NCBI RefSeq assembly: GCF_014280235.1
Contig: NZ_CP047940.1
Coordinates: 434,001 to 498,000 of the forward strand
Origin: Cyanobium sp. NS01
GTDB lineage: Bacteria; Cyanobacteriota; Cyanobacteriia; PCC-6307; Cyanobiaceae
Length of the DNA: 64,000 bases
Direction: 5' to 3'
Shown: positions 28,442 through 36,973 of the stretch, piece after piece
Numbering within the stretch: the stretch's first letter is position 1
Layout of the letters: each line of letters starts with the position of its first letter
Position numbers and translations under genes: made by a program
The notes under the pieces: generated by a model
Databases searched by the model: none
What the model was told of the DNA's origin: nothing
The model's input: only the letters and a program-made list of their open reading frames with translations

Positions 28442-29746
28442 TCAGCGGCCCAGGCTGGCCAGGTCGGTGATCCCCTGGCGCAGGGGTTCCTGGCTGCGCT
28501 GCCAGTGGTGGGCCAGTGGTGGCGCCAGCCAGCCTGAGCTCGCCTGCAACAGGCGGCGCAGGCCGCTCTGCCGCTGCAGCCAGAGGCCGCGGGCGGTCTC
28601 CTTGGCCTGCAGGTCTTGCAGGCCAAGGGTTTCGGGTTGCCGCAGCGCTTCGATGCGGGCCAGAACCGCATCGAGACTCCTGGCCGGCGCGGTGTGCTGG
28701 GCCGGGGCGCTGGCCAGGGCCTCCCCCAGCAGCTGGCCGGCCACCCAGGCATCCCGCAGCGCCAGGTTGATGCCCTGGGCCCGCACCGGACTCATCGGGT
28801 GGGCGGCATCCCCGAGCAACAGCAGGCCAGGGCACCACCACCGCTTCGCCAGGCCCACCTCCACCCGCAGCCGCATCGGTTCCGCCGGCTCGCCGGGCTG
28901 GGAACGCAGCGCGGCGGCCAGCTCGGGCGGGCTCTGGCGGGCCATGCGTTCCAGCCACTGGCGCGGCGAGACGTTGGGCTCGGTGGCGCCGGCCTGCAGC
29001 ACCCAGCCCAGCTGCAGGCCACCGCTGGCGGACACAAAGGCGCTGAAGATGCCCTCGGCGCCCACCATCGTGGTGAAATCGCCCGCCAGGGGATCGGGGC
29101 CGGCTTCCGGCAGAGCGAACCAGAGCACGTCGATCGGGCTGGCCCTGCGCCTGAGCTCCAGCCCCGCCGCCTCGCGCAGGCTCGACTGGCGCCCGTCGCA
29201 GGCCACCACCAGGCTGGCCGGCAGCTGCTCGCCCCCGGCCAGCTGCACGCCGCTGATCCGGCCGCACTGCTGCCTGATCAGTCCGCTCACCCGCTGGCCC
29301 AGCAGCACGCGGGCGTTGCCGAGGGCCCGCAGGCGGGCGATCACGGCAGCCAGCAGGGCCGGCTGGCTCACCAGGAGGCAGCCGGGCTGGCCTTCCCCCT
29401 CCATGGGCTCGGCCACCCGGAACAGGGGCCGGCCATCGAGACAGAAGCGCCAGCCCGCCAGGGCACGGTGGGGAAGATCGCCCAGCTCCCGTGCCAGCCC
29501 CATCGCCTCGAGGGCCTCCAGGCCATGGGGCATCAGGGCTTCGCCGCGGAACTGGCGCTCCAGCCTGGAGGCCGCCTCCACCAGGGTCACCGGCACACCG
29601 CGCTGGGCCAGCAGCAGGGCCAGGCAGCTGCCCGCCGGTCCTGCCCCCACCACCACCACGCAGGGGCCGGTTGGGCAGGGGGCGGTGTCGGTTGTGGGCT
29701 CAGAGGAAGGCGTTGTAGTTGCGGTTGGTGAGGCTCTCTCTCTCAC
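28442..29746 (-). CDS. FAD-dependent monooxygenase (UbiH / p-hydroxybenzoate hydroxylase fold)
   Basis: 434 residues. The N-terminal FAD site VVVVGAGPAGSCLALLLAQR follows a Thr/Pro-rich lead. The middle motif VVACDGRQSSLREAAG is the DG motif binding FAD and NAD(P)H, and LLLGDAAHPMSPVRAQGIN is the GD motif. This set defines the class A flavoprotein hydroxylases, which hydroxylate aromatic rings or polyprenyl precursors. The substrate is not indicated by neighbours. Its start overlaps the 3' end of the small gene at 29700-29942 by 47 bases, so translation is probably coupled. Confidence 0.9.
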   Translation of the reverse strand: MRERASPTATTTPSSEPTTDTAPCPTGPCVVVVGAGPAGSCLALLLAQRGVPVTLVEAASRLERQFRGEALMPHGLEALEAMGLARELGDLPHRALAGWRFCLDGRPLFRVAEPMEGEGQPGCLLVSQPALLAAVIARLRALGNARVLLGQRVSGLIRQQCGRISGVQLAGGEQLPASLVVACDGRQSSLREAAGLELRRRASPIDVLWFALPEAGPDPLAGDFTTMVGAEGIFSAFVSASGGLQLGWVLQAGATEPNVSPRQWLERMARQSPPELAAALRSQPGEPAEPMRLRVEVGLAKRWWCPGLLLLGDAAHPMSPVRAQGINLALRDAWVAGQLLGEALASAPAQHTAPARSLDAVLARIEALRQPETLGLQDLQAKETARGLWLQRQSGLRRLLQASSGWLAPPLAHHWQRSQEPLRQGITDLASLGR

Positions 29747-29942
29747 TCTGACCCATCAGTTGGCTCTTTTTGGTGAGCAGGTAATCCACCAGCTCCTGTT
29801 GCACGTCCAGCAGTTCCTTCGTGCAGCCCCGGAATGCAGCCCGGTGGCGAATTTCGTCATGGCGGGTCTGAAGATCCCGCAACATCAGTTGGATCGCATC
29901 AAGGGTGGTCGATTCAGCCTTGGCGGCGGATCTTGAGTCCAT
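29700..29942 (-). CDS. 80-residue helical protein, unknown
   Basis: Soluble, helix-rich protein from ATG 29942: MDSRSAAKAESTTLDAIQLM, then DLQTRHDEIRHRAAFRGC and a C-terminal LVDYLLTKKSQLMGQSERE. Charged residue spacing suggests a helical hairpin or short coiled coil. It lies between the phospholipase D-like gene (16 bases upstream) and the FAD monooxygenase (47-base overlap), so all three are probably one operon. No named family recognised. Confidence 0.7.
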   Translation of the reverse strand: MDSRSAAKAESTTLDAIQLMLRDLQTRHDEIRHRAAFRGCTKELLDVQQELVDYLLTKKSQLMGQSERESLTNRNYNAFL

Positions 29943-29958
29943 CAGCGGTGGAGCCTGT

Positions 29959-31380
29959 CTAGCCAGATCGTACGGGGCCATCCTGGACCAGCCGCTGCCG
30001 GCCCCGGCCACAGAGTCTCTGCTGGCGGTCGCGTTTGCGCTGCAGCCGAGCGGAGATGCCGAGTTCCGCCCCCTTCCAGAGGCGATCGATTTCCCGAGTG
30101 AAATGGGCCGCCAGCTGGGGCGACTCGATGATCAACAGGGTTTCATCGTTCTGGTGGGCGGCACTCGGACTCCAGTTGAAGGAGCCCGTGACCACGGTGC
30201 GTTGATCGAGCACCGCCAGCTTGTGGTGCATCTTGTCGCCGCTGGCCAGGCGCGGGGTGCCGACTCCCTCCAGGGGTTGGCGCTGGGGGGCGTTGCCTGC
30301 CTCCAGGGCACAGCGGTGATCGGGCAAGGCCACCCCCAGCAGATCCAGCACTTCGCTGAAGGAGCGGTTGGCAAAGCCCGGGTCAGCCAGCAGCCTGATC
30401 GCCACGCCGCGGCGGTGCAGCTGCCCCAGGGTGTTGCCCAGCTGCTGATCGGAGAACACGAACAGGGCCAGATCGGCGCTGCGGCGCGTCTGCTTCAGCA
30501 GGCTGTCCAGTTGCTCCACGCCATTGGCGCGATCGCGGCGCCGATGGGGCGCGAACAGCACCGCCACGGGGGTGCCTCGCACCCGCACCCTCTGCAGCCC
30601 GGGGCTGTCCTTGCCCAGGCCGAAGCGGCTGTCGGCTGCGCCCCCCGGACCATCCCCCCACAGGCGATGGAATTCAGCGCGGAACAGCTCGGCCAGCTCC
30701 GGGCTCTCGATCTGCAGCAGGTGGTTCACGTTGCCGCGGGTCTGGGGGGCGCCCGCATCGCCATGAAGTCCGGACGCGGTGAAGTTGGCGGAGCCCGTGA
30801 CCACCACCGCCTCATCGATCACCAGGAACTTGTGGTGCATCAGACCACTGCCGGCGCTGCCATCGGCGGTGTCGTCCAGCATCGGCACGCCGCCGCGCCG
30901 CAGGATCGCCACCGCATCCCCCCCGCCGAGGGCCTGGAGCTGCTGATGCCGTCGCCGCTCCCGGGGGGACAGATCGGCCAGATGCTGCTCCGACCACTCC
31001 TGGCTGTAGGTGTTCTCCAGCACCACCTGCACCTTGATGCCCCGCCGTTGCTGGGCGACCAGGGCCTCGGCCACCCTGGGCAGGGAGAGTTCCTGCACCG
31101 CCACCAGGATGCTGCGCCGGGCGGAGCTGATGGCGTTGAGCAGCATGGCCTCCAGGTCATCGCCCTGGCGCCACTCGCCGCTCACCGGGCTCCGGTAGCG
31201 GTTGCCCGACCGGTGGTTGAACGCCACGGTGAAGCCCTGGGGCAGGGGCGGCTCTGGTTCAGGGGCACCGCCGACTGTGGCCACGGCTGTGCAGCCCACC
31301 AGCAGCCCGGAGGCCGCCAGCAGGGCCAGGCTCAGACCACGGCGGACCCTGGTGGTGGTCGTCAGAAGCTCACCCGCCAT
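29959..31380 (-). CDS. Phospholipase D-like lipoprotein with two HKD motifs
   Basis: 473 residues. A lipoprotein signal with lipobox LLVGC (Cys30) leads into two PLD domains. Each has a full HxKx4D motif: MHHKFLVIDEAVVVTGSANF and MHHKLAVLDQRTVVTGSFNW. The family cleaves or transfers phosphodiester bonds in phospholipids, cardiolipin or nucleic acid. With both active-site halves intact this is probably active and faces the periplasm. The tail after the second domain is basic. It heads the run with the small helical protein and the FAD monooxygenase. Confidence 0.92.
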   Translation of the reverse strand: MAGELLTTTTRVRRGLSLALLAASGLLVGCTAVATVGGAPEPEPPLPQGFTVAFNHRSGNRYRSPVSGEWRQGDDLEAMLLNAISSARRSILVAVQELSLPRVAEALVAQQRRGIKVQVVLENTYSQEWSEQHLADLSPRERRRHQQLQALGGGDAVAILRRGGVPMLDDTADGSAGSGLMHHKFLVIDEAVVVTGSANFTASGLHGDAGAPQTRGNVNHLLQIESPELAELFRAEFHRLWGDGPGGAADSRFGLGKDSPGLQRVRVRGTPVAVLFAPHRRRDRANGVEQLDSLLKQTRRSADLALFVFSDQQLGNTLGQLHRRGVAIRLLADPGFANRSFSEVLDLLGVALPDHRCALEAGNAPQRQPLEGVGTPRLASGDKMHHKLAVLDQRTVVTGSFNWSPSAAHQNDETLLIIESPQLAAHFTREIDRLWKGAELGISARLQRKRDRQQRLCGRGRQRLVQDGPVRSG

Positions 31381-31439
31381 TTCCTGATGTCCACGGCTGG
31401 CAGCAGTGTTGCCTCAAGCGCCCAATCAGGGCCTGGAAC

Positions 31440-31613
31440 CTAGTGGTGAGAGGGCATCTCAGCCGTACGCAGCATCAGCACAAACCAGAGGGTACCCACC
31501 ACCACGGCCGTGAGCACCGCTGCTGGCAATCCCACCCAGCGCAGCACCAGGGGCACCGCCACCGGGAAGGCGAGGGCCCCGGCGAGGGGCGTGATGGCAA
31601 CCACAAGGCGCAT
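31440..31613 (-). CDS. Small two-span membrane protein, unknown
   Basis: 57 residues from ATG 31613 (MRLVVAITPLAGALAFPVAV), with two hydrophobic segments separated by a short turn and a C-terminal LMLRTAEMPSHH. The frame extends upstream to a TTG at 31640. It lies between the phospholipase D-like and DUF4912 genes on the same strand. The pattern looks like a genuine integral membrane protein but suggests no function. Confidence 0.65.
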   Translation of the reverse strand: MRLVVAITPLAGALAFPVAVPLVLRWVGLPAAVLTAVVVGTLWFVLMLRTAEMPSHH

Positions 31614-31646
31614 CGGTGTGGCGGGGGTGGGCACAGCCAAGTCAGG

Positions 31647-32792
31647 TCAGAACCACTCGGCTACAGCCTGGTCGGCCGGGTTGCTGTTGTCTTCCGGAGT
31701 GGTGCGACTGAATTCGAGTGTGATGTTGCGGCTCTGATCGCCGTCTGCGGCCACGGCCTCGATGGGATAGATCTGGCGGCCGTCGCGGAAGGGCACCTGC
31801 ACCCGGAAGGTGCCGTCGGCAGACAGGGGCACGTCCTCGCCGCCGATGGCGAGCTTGGCCGAGGGGTCAGTGGCGCCGTAGACAATCAGCTCGGCGTCGG
31901 CCACCAGCCAGAAGGAGCGCTGACGCGGCGCCACGCCTCCGATGCCGGACTCACTGCGGCCGCTGGCCCAGATGCCGGCGCCGGAGGCATTGAGGCCGCC
32001 GCTCTCAAAGCCTGCCGTGTCGAGCTCATGGAAGGCCTCGGAACCCCGCCTGATCTGCCGCCACTGGGATGTGGCGCTCTGGTAGAGCCGCTCGTGCAGA
32101 TCCTGATCAGCTCCTGCAGGGGAGGTCGACGGCGTTGCAGCGGCACTGATCGCTGCTGGAGCCGTCGCACCGGTCTCGAGCGTGAAGGGGACGAACTGGT
32201 CGAGGATCTGGTCGCTGGGGTGGAGGGCCGGAACCCGGGCAACAGAGGAGAAGGCCAGCGAGATCCAGCCGCCCGCCGAGCCCTTGCGGTAGCCCAGCTC
32301 GACCCGGTAATCGCGATCACTCAGGGGAACAGGCAGGTACCACTCGGTGGCGTGACTGTCGACGACCACCTCCTGCAGGGTATGGGGGTGGGCGGAGCCG
32401 CCCGAGAGGCCGGTCACATCGGCAAGCCTCAGGCAGAGCTGGTTGGCCCCTGCGGCAAAGGCGGCGTTGCGATCGGCTTCGGTGATGTCCCAGAACACGT
32501 AGGCCCACTGCGGGTCGCGGGGCAGGAACACCACGCTGGTGTCAGCCGTGGGCCGGGGGGCCGGCGGCATGTCGGCCTCAATCGACTTCAGCGATGGAGT
32601 CTCGGCCTGGGAAGCAGCATTCCCCTGCACCTGGTCGAACCCCTCATCTGGCTGGTCGTCCTTGCGGGCCCCAATCTCAGAGACCAGCTCATCCTTGGAC
32701 TTGCGGCTGTAGAGGGTCACGCCCAGATCGCTGGCAATCTGGCGGAGTTGCCGGAGCGTCATACGGGCCAACGAGGACAGGGCTTGGCTCAC
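31647..32792 (-). CDS. DUF4912 domain protein with N-terminal SAP/Rho-N-like helix
   Basis: 381 residues. The start LRQLRQIASDLGVTLYSRKS..ELVSEI resembles a Rho N-terminal/SAP-type helix-extended-loop-helix. Next comes a DUF4912-like domain, recognised by VVFLPRDPQWAYVFWDITEA, LRLADVTG and the YLPVPLSDRDYRVELGY strand. The C-terminal third repeats an immunoglobulin-like beta pattern (ELIVYGATDPSAKLAIGGE, GTFRVQVPFRDG). Function unknown; soluble. A start ten codons later (ATG 32762) is possible. The 220-base gap upstream holds the cpcG terminator and nothing else I could identify. Confidence 0.85.
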   Translation of the reverse strand: MSQALSSLARMTLRQLRQIASDLGVTLYSRKSKDELVSEIGARKDDQPDEGFDQVQGNAASQAETPSLKSIEADMPPAPRPTADTSVVFLPRDPQWAYVFWDITEADRNAAFAAGANQLCLRLADVTGLSGGSAHPHTLQEVVVDSHATEWYLPVPLSDRDYRVELGYRKGSAGGWISLAFSSVARVPALHPSDQILDQFVPFTLETGATAPAAISAAATPSTSPAGADQDLHERLYQSATSQWRQIRRGSEAFHELDTAGFESGGLNASGAGIWASGRSESGIGGVAPRQRSFWLVADAELIVYGATDPSAKLAIGGEDVPLSADGTFRVQVPFRDGRQIYPIEAVAADGDQSRNITLEFSRTTPEDNSNPADQAVAEWF

Positions 32793-32964
32793 TGCGTAAG
32801 GTTTCGTTTGGGATCAGTGTGATGCACTTTTCACCTGGCGGGCCCGTCCGCTCTGGTGGGGTCAGCATCCACTGACCAGGACTCACGCTCCGGTCCCGCC
32901 GGGGATCACGGCGGCCCTGCCGGCGGAGTCCACCCCAGCCGCCCAGGGTCACGCCAACCGCCAT

Positions 32965-32989
32965 GAAAAAAGCGGCCCTGGGCCGCTTG
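32965..32989 (-). terminator. Rho-independent terminator of cpcG
   Basis: Read on the minus strand, AAGCGGC and GCCGCTT form a stem, extended by a further C-G pair, with a tiny loop and a following T run (TTTTTTC). It begins 25 bases after the cpcG stop, which fits a highly expressed phycobilisome gene. Confidence 0.85.
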
Positions 32990-33013
32990 GTTTCTGCGTT
33001 TTGAGCGGTCGCG

Positions 33014-33772
33014 TTAGCGGCCGATGCTGCGGTAAGGCACCTTGGCCAGGTAGTTGATGTCGGCAGCGGAAGCCGCGCTGCTGGCCCGCATTGCCGGCAG
33101 GCTGCGCACCCAGGGCAGATAGTCCTCGGGGAAGCCGCCACGGCGCTGGCGGGAGCGCTCTGGGTAGGCCTTGGCCGTGCCCGTGTACACCACCTGGGGG
33201 AAGCCGAGGATGCTGCGGTAGTAGGCGTCGTAGCGGGGGCTGGTGATGTTGAACGGGGTCTCGCCCAGATCCCGGCTGCCCACCACCCGGTTGCGGTGGT
33301 AGGGCACGGTGTCGTAGCCGAAGCTGCCCAGGTACTCCTCCGAATCGAGGATGTCGTCCACCATCCCCTTGACCCCTCGGGTCATCAGCACGGCCGACCA
33401 GGCGATCTCCTCAGACTTGCCATGGGTGGGGCGGCCCAGCAGCTTCTCCACCAGGTGACGGGCCACCTTGTAGTTGCTGTTCAGGTTGTAGAAGCTGCGG
33501 TTGAAGGTGTCGGAGAGACACAGGGAGCGGATGAAGTCCCGCACCGTGATCTGGCCGTCCCGCAGCTGCGACTCGAGGGTGCGGTCGCGGTCCACCTTGA
33601 AGGCATGGAAGAAAATCTGGCGGTAGGCCGCTTCGATCACGAAATTCTGATCTTCGCGGTCGATGGCCTTGTCCATGGCCGCAGCCTTGGGATCCTCATC
33701 AGAACCCACCCGCAGAGGGTCCACCCGCGAGTTCTGGGTGGTGGGTGCGTACTTCAGGAGGGGCAGGGCCAC
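33014..33772 (-). CDS. cpcG: Phycobilisome rod-core linker polypeptide
   Basis: 252 residues starting MALPLLKYAPTTQNSRV, the usual CpcG start. The single phycobilisome linker domain (about residues 30-165) has DREDQNFVIEAAYRQIFFHA, the RDFIRSLCLSDTFNR block and a GYDTVPYHRN stretch. A C-terminal core-binding part follows (ILGFPQVVYTGTAKAYPERS). CpcG joins phycocyanin rods to the allophycocyanin core on the cytoplasmic thylakoid face. There is no C-terminal membrane helix as in CpcG2/CpcL. It shares strand and region with the CpcS-like lyase and ends in its own terminator. Confidence 0.93.
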   Translation of the reverse strand: MALPLLKYAPTTQNSRVDPLRVGSDEDPKAAAMDKAIDREDQNFVIEAAYRQIFFHAFKVDRDRTLESQLRDGQITVRDFIRSLCLSDTFNRSFYNLNSNYKVARHLVEKLLGRPTHGKSEEIAWSAVLMTRGVKGMVDDILDSEEYLGSFGYDTVPYHRNRVVGSRDLGETPFNITSPRYDAYYRSILGFPQVVYTGTAKAYPERSRQRRGGFPEDYLPWVRSLPAMRASSAASAADINYLAKVPYRSIGR

Positions 33773-33860
33773 GCGATTTCAGCATCCGTCGGCCGTGATC
33801 GTAGAAGTGCCGCCCCAGCCCCACCGCCGCAGTCCCGGCAGGACTCACAGTCCGTAACGT

Positions 33861-34466
33861 TTACCAGCCCAGCGGTGAGAGGCTCTGGCCGGCGTTGAGG
33901 CGCTCCTTGCCCGCCGTGGCGGCGGGCCGGGGATCAGCCAGGATCCTGGTTTCCACACAGAACGACGCGGTGTTGGAGAGGCCTTCCACGGTGCTGGTGC
34001 GCAGCCGCACGTTGGGACCGGCAAAGCTGAAGCGCTCCAGGCTGTTCATCGTCTCGTAGCTGGTGGTGAGCAGCAGCCCATCGCGCTCATCCATGGCGAA
34101 GTGGCCGGCCACGGGAGCCGTTTCGGCGTAACCCCTGTCGCGCAGCAGCAGCCCCTGGCGGCCTGCCGCATCGGTGGGGATCAGCCCGAAGACGCTCTCA
34201 CCCTCATGGGCCTCGCCGGCCTGGTCCCAGGCCATCGAGGCGTTCCAGGTGACGCGGCAGCCCCCCACCAGCCCGCCGGAGGGCTGGCCGTGCAACGCGG
34301 CGATGGCGATCAGGCGCGGATCGTCAGCGGCGAGTTCCACCACCTCGATCCAGGAGCCGCCCGCCTCCGCCCGGCGATGGAGCAGGTGGTGGCTGCTGCG
34401 CTGGGAGCGCCAGCGGCCGCAGCTCAGCCGAAAGAAGCCGAGGGCATCGGCGATGGCGTCAGTCAC
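33861..34466 (-). CDS. CpcS/CpeS-family phycobiliprotein lyase
   Basis: 201 residues from a GTG at 34466. The start ALGFFRLSCGRWRSQRSSHHL is the hallmark of the S-type bilin lyases, a lipocalin-like barrel. VFGLIPTDAAGRQGLLLRDRGYAET, then LERFSFAGPNVRLRTSTVE near the end, also fit. These enzymes attach phycocyanobilin (or related bilins) to Cys84-type sites of phycobiliproteins. Whether it is CpcS, CpcU or CpeS cannot be decided. Located 88 bases upstream of cpcG on the same strand. The long frame upstream of the GTG is an antisense shadow of the EamA gene. Confidence 0.87.
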   Translation of the reverse strand: MTDAIADALGFFRLSCGRWRSQRSSHHLLHRRAEAGGSWIEVVELAADDPRLIAIAALHGQPSGGLVGGCRVTWNASMAWDQAGEAHEGESVFGLIPTDAAGRQGLLLRDRGYAETAPVAGHFAMDERDGLLLTTSYETMNSLERFSFAGPNVRLRTSTVEGLSNTASFCVETRILADPRPAATAGKERLNAGQSLSPLGW

Positions 34467-34515
34467 GCGGGCAGGGCAGTTGGCACGATGATCGCAAGCC
34501 AGCGGACGAAACGAG

Positions 34516-35424
34516 GTGGTGATCGGCGTGGCGGCGGCGCTTTGGGCCGCCCTCGGCTGGACCCTCGCCAGCAGTCTGTGGCGACGGCTCCCCCCCTCCC
34601 TGGGGGCGGCGCGGCTGAACCTGCTCAAGAACCTGCTGGCCCTGGCCCTGCTGGCCGTGCCCCTGGCCCTGGTGGTGGGCGCCCCCGGGCTCTCCGCCCT
34701 GCCCGGCACAGGCCTGGCCCTGCTGGCCGCCAGTGGGGTGCTGGGCATCGCGGCGGGCGACAGCCTCTTTTTCGCGGCTCTGCGGCGCCTGGGCACCCGC
34801 CGCACCCTCACGGTGGAGGCCGGCGGCCCCGCCCTCACCGCAGCGGCGGCGGCACTCCTGCTCGGGGAGGCCCTGGGCCCGCAGCAGTGGGCCGGGATCG
34901 GCCTGATCAGCGTTGCCCTGGTGCTGGTGGCCCGTCAGGGCTCCCCTGCCGCAGTCGGCGCTGCGGGGCCGCCGGCAGCGGCCGGGCTGCTGCTGGCCGC
35001 GGCGGCGATGGTCTGCGGCAGTGCCGGCGCCCTTCTGGCCCGGGCGGCCCTCCAGGGCGGTGCGATCAGCCCCTTGGCGGCCACGGGCCTGCGCCTGGCT
35101 GCGGCCAGCCTGGTGATGCTGCCCTTGCTGCCCGGCCTGGTGGGCCGCTGGCGACGGCCCGCCGGCGCCTGCGCCCGCAGTACCGGCTCGATGCGCTCCC
35201 TCTGGGGGCTGGTGCTGCTGGCCACCCTGCTGGGCACGGTCGGCGGGATCGCCCTGCAACAAGTGGCCCTGAGCCGCCTGCCAGCAGGACTGGCGGTGTC
35301 GTTGCTGGCCACGGCGCCGGTGATGGCCGTGCTGCTGGCGCCGCTGGAGGGAGACAGGCCACTGCTGAGCGGCTGGCTGGCGGCCCTGGCTGCCCTGGCC
35401 GGGGTGGTGCTGCTGGTGAGCTGA
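34516..35424 (+). CDS. EamA/DMT-family transporter
   Basis: 302 residues, about ten hydrophobic helices in two repeated halves, as in the drug/metabolite transporter superfamily. A conserved-type GDSLFFAALRRLGTRRTLTVE ends the first half, and ALQQVALSRLPAGLAVSLLATAPVMAVL ends the second. GTG start at 34516; the family normally starts directly in TM1, as here (MVIGVAAALWAALGW). Divergent from the lyase gene, 49 bases away. Substrate unknown; members export amino acids, nucleosides or metabolites. Confidence 0.87.
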   Translation: MVIGVAAALWAALGWTLASSLWRRLPPSLGAARLNLLKNLLALALLAVPLALVVGAPGLSALPGTGLALLAASGVLGIAAGDSLFFAALRRLGTRRTLTVEAGGPALTAAAAALLLGEALGPQQWAGIGLISVALVLVARQGSPAAVGAAGPPAAAGLLLAAAAMVCGSAGALLARAALQGGAISPLAATGLRLAAASLVMLPLLPGLVGRWRRPAGACARSTGSMRSLWGLVLLATLLGTVGGIALQQVALSRLPAGLAVSLLATAPVMAVLLAPLEGDRPLLSGWLAALAALAGVVLLVS

Positions 35425-35451
35425 TCGACTCAGCCCGGGGGCAGGTGGTGG

Positions 35452-35844
35452 TCAGGAACCAGCGTCATCGATCCTGAGGCGCTGATCTGCGGCGGCCTTG
35501 GCGCTCCGGCACAGCTCAGGGAGCTCCAGGGCCAGGGCCGTGCTGCCCAGGCCCGACGCGATTGACTCGAGCTGGCGGCCTGCGGCCTCGAGCTGATCCA
35601 GAAAGGTGTGCCGAAAGGAGGGGTCGTCGCGCAGCTGCGGTACCCCGCAGGCCCAGTGGTTCAGGGCAGTCCGATCAGGGGGCGACCCCTCCCGCCGTGC
35701 GGCGATGGCCTGGAGGGTGCGCAGGCCATGGGCCAGAAGCCTGAGGTGATGCCGCTCCAGGGCGGGGAGCAGGGTGGCCTCCAGCTCGGCCAGCTCGTTG
35801 GCGCTGAGCGGACCTTGCATCCCTTGCCTGGGGGAAGCGGGCAT
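35452..35844 (-). CDS. Unknown helical protein downstream of sufR
   Basis: 130 residues from ATG 35844. Predominantly helical: ELAELEATLLPALERHHLRL, WACGVPQLRDDPSFRHTF, and DQLEAAGRQLESIASGLG. Two cysteines (WACGV, ELCRSAK). It begins 11 bases after the sufR stop on the same strand, so it is probably transcribed with sufR. A later ATG at 35820 is possible. I do not recognise a family, and its role in Fe-S metabolism is only suggested by position. Confidence 0.7.
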   Translation of the reverse strand: MPASPRQGMQGPLSANELAELEATLLPALERHHLRLLAHGLRTLQAIAARREGSPPDRTALNHWACGVPQLRDDPSFRHTFLDQLEAAGRQLESIASGLGSTALALELPELCRSAKAAADQRLRIDDAGS

Positions 35845-35855
35845 GGCGGGCGTGC

Positions 35856-36536
35856 TCAGGAGGCGACGGCGGGCTGGAGCCGGAACCCGCAGGAGTGCCC
35901 TGCTTCCAGCCGCCACTGCACCCTCTCCACCACGCAGTCGGGGAAGGTTTCGCGGATCAGGCGCAGTTCCTGATCACAGACGCAGGGAAACTGCTCGGCG
36001 ATCCGCATCACGGAGCAGTGGAATTCCTGGATCACCCAGGAGTGGCCATCGGGATCGGGGCTGCACTCGGCCACATAGCCCTCCTGCCGCCTCAGGTCCA
36101 CGAGCCGCTCAAGCCGCTCCTTCAGGCTGCCTGCCCCCACATGGCGGCGGTACGACTGGGCTTTCTGACTTCCCTGCTGGCAGAGCAGCAGGTTCACGGT
36201 CTCCTCGGAGAGCGACTCGGTCATCGACTGGAGCAGACCGAGGGCAAAATCCTCGCTTCCGTCTGGAAACTTGCCCTGCCCCTGGGCGGTGAGATGCCAC
36301 TGGTTGCTCGGGCGCCCAGGACCGGCGGCACTGAGGCTGGAGTGCACGAGCCCCTCCTCCTCCAGGGTGCGCAGGTGGCGCCGCATCACTTGCACGGAGA
36401 CATCCAGCCGCCGGGCCAGTGCCGCTGCCGTGGACTCTCCATGGCGCAGGAGCAGGGCCAGGGCCGCCTCCCGGGTGGAGGAGGGTGTGGTGTCGGCGCT
36501 GTTCACTGCGGCGCCAGGGGCTGGTGAACGGCCCAC
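35856..36536 (-). CDS. sufR: SufR-type iron-sulfur transcriptional repressor of the suf operon
   Basis: 226 residues. The N-terminal winged helix (STREAALALLLRHGESTAAA to RRHLRTLEEEGLV) is of the DeoR/ArsR kind. The C-terminal half holds the cluster-binding cysteines in YVAEC, FHCSVM, QFPCVCDQE and HSCGF. In cyanobacteria SufR binds a 4Fe-4S cluster and represses the divergent suf operon when clusters are sufficient. Here too it diverges from ftrC-sufBCDS across a 437-base gap. An in-frame GTG at 36506 is an alternative start. Confidence 0.93.
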   Translation of the reverse strand: MGRSPAPGAAVNSADTTPSSTREAALALLLRHGESTAAALARRLDVSVQVMRRHLRTLEEEGLVHSSLSAAGPGRPSNQWHLTAQGQGKFPDGSEDFALGLLQSMTESLSEETVNLLLCQQGSQKAQSYRRHVGAGSLKERLERLVDLRRQEGYVAECSPDPDGHSWVIQEFHCSVMRIAEQFPCVCDQELRLIRETFPDCVVERVQWRLEAGHSCGFRLQPAVAS

Positions 36537-36973
36537 AGACGCGAAGCAAGCCGCGGAGGTGTCACTGATGACTGGAGTGGCGAGGCCATCCGGGGCTGAA
36601 CCTGAAACGATTGCAGTGGTCGGGGTGCGGTAGGCGATGGGTCATCGCATCACTCACACCGGGTCCCAACACGATGCCACGGGTTCGCGGCGATTGGGTG
36701 GCCAGACTCGCCGGCCCTCACCTGGGCGGCACAATGGGAGAGCACCCACCCCCAGGATCTGTGCCCTAAGCTGCGGGAAAGGAAACCTAAGGGTTTCGTA
36801 ATCAGCGGTTTTGGTCAGGTTGGCCGCTTCAGAGCCGATCCTGAGTCTCCTTGCTCAAGCCGGCACTTCGGCCCGTTGAGATCAGCGCCCAGCGTCCTCG
36901 CTTTCTTGCCCGGGTTCCTGCTGCCACGCCTGTCAGCCCTCTTCTGCCCTCCCTCTGTCGCTCTTTCCCCTCC
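36537..36973. promoter_or_regulatory. Divergent control region between sufR and ftrC-sufBCDS
   Basis: No credible gene lies in these 437 bases. The region must hold the sufR and ftrC/suf promoters. A 14-base inverted repeat, AAACC-TAAG-GGTTT, lies at 36783-36796, followed at once by cgtaat, a possible -10. A second hairpin with outer arms CTCAA (36854) and TTGAG (36876) lies in the probable leader. The published Synechocystis SufR site, CAAC-N6-GTTG, is not present exactly; CAACACGATGCCAC at 36667 matches only its first half. Assignments of these elements are inference. Confidence 0.55.

Noticed and set aside
36667-36680. SufR box CAAC-N6-GTTG
   Set aside because: Only the CAAC half is present. 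The second half reads CCAC, so I do not call it.
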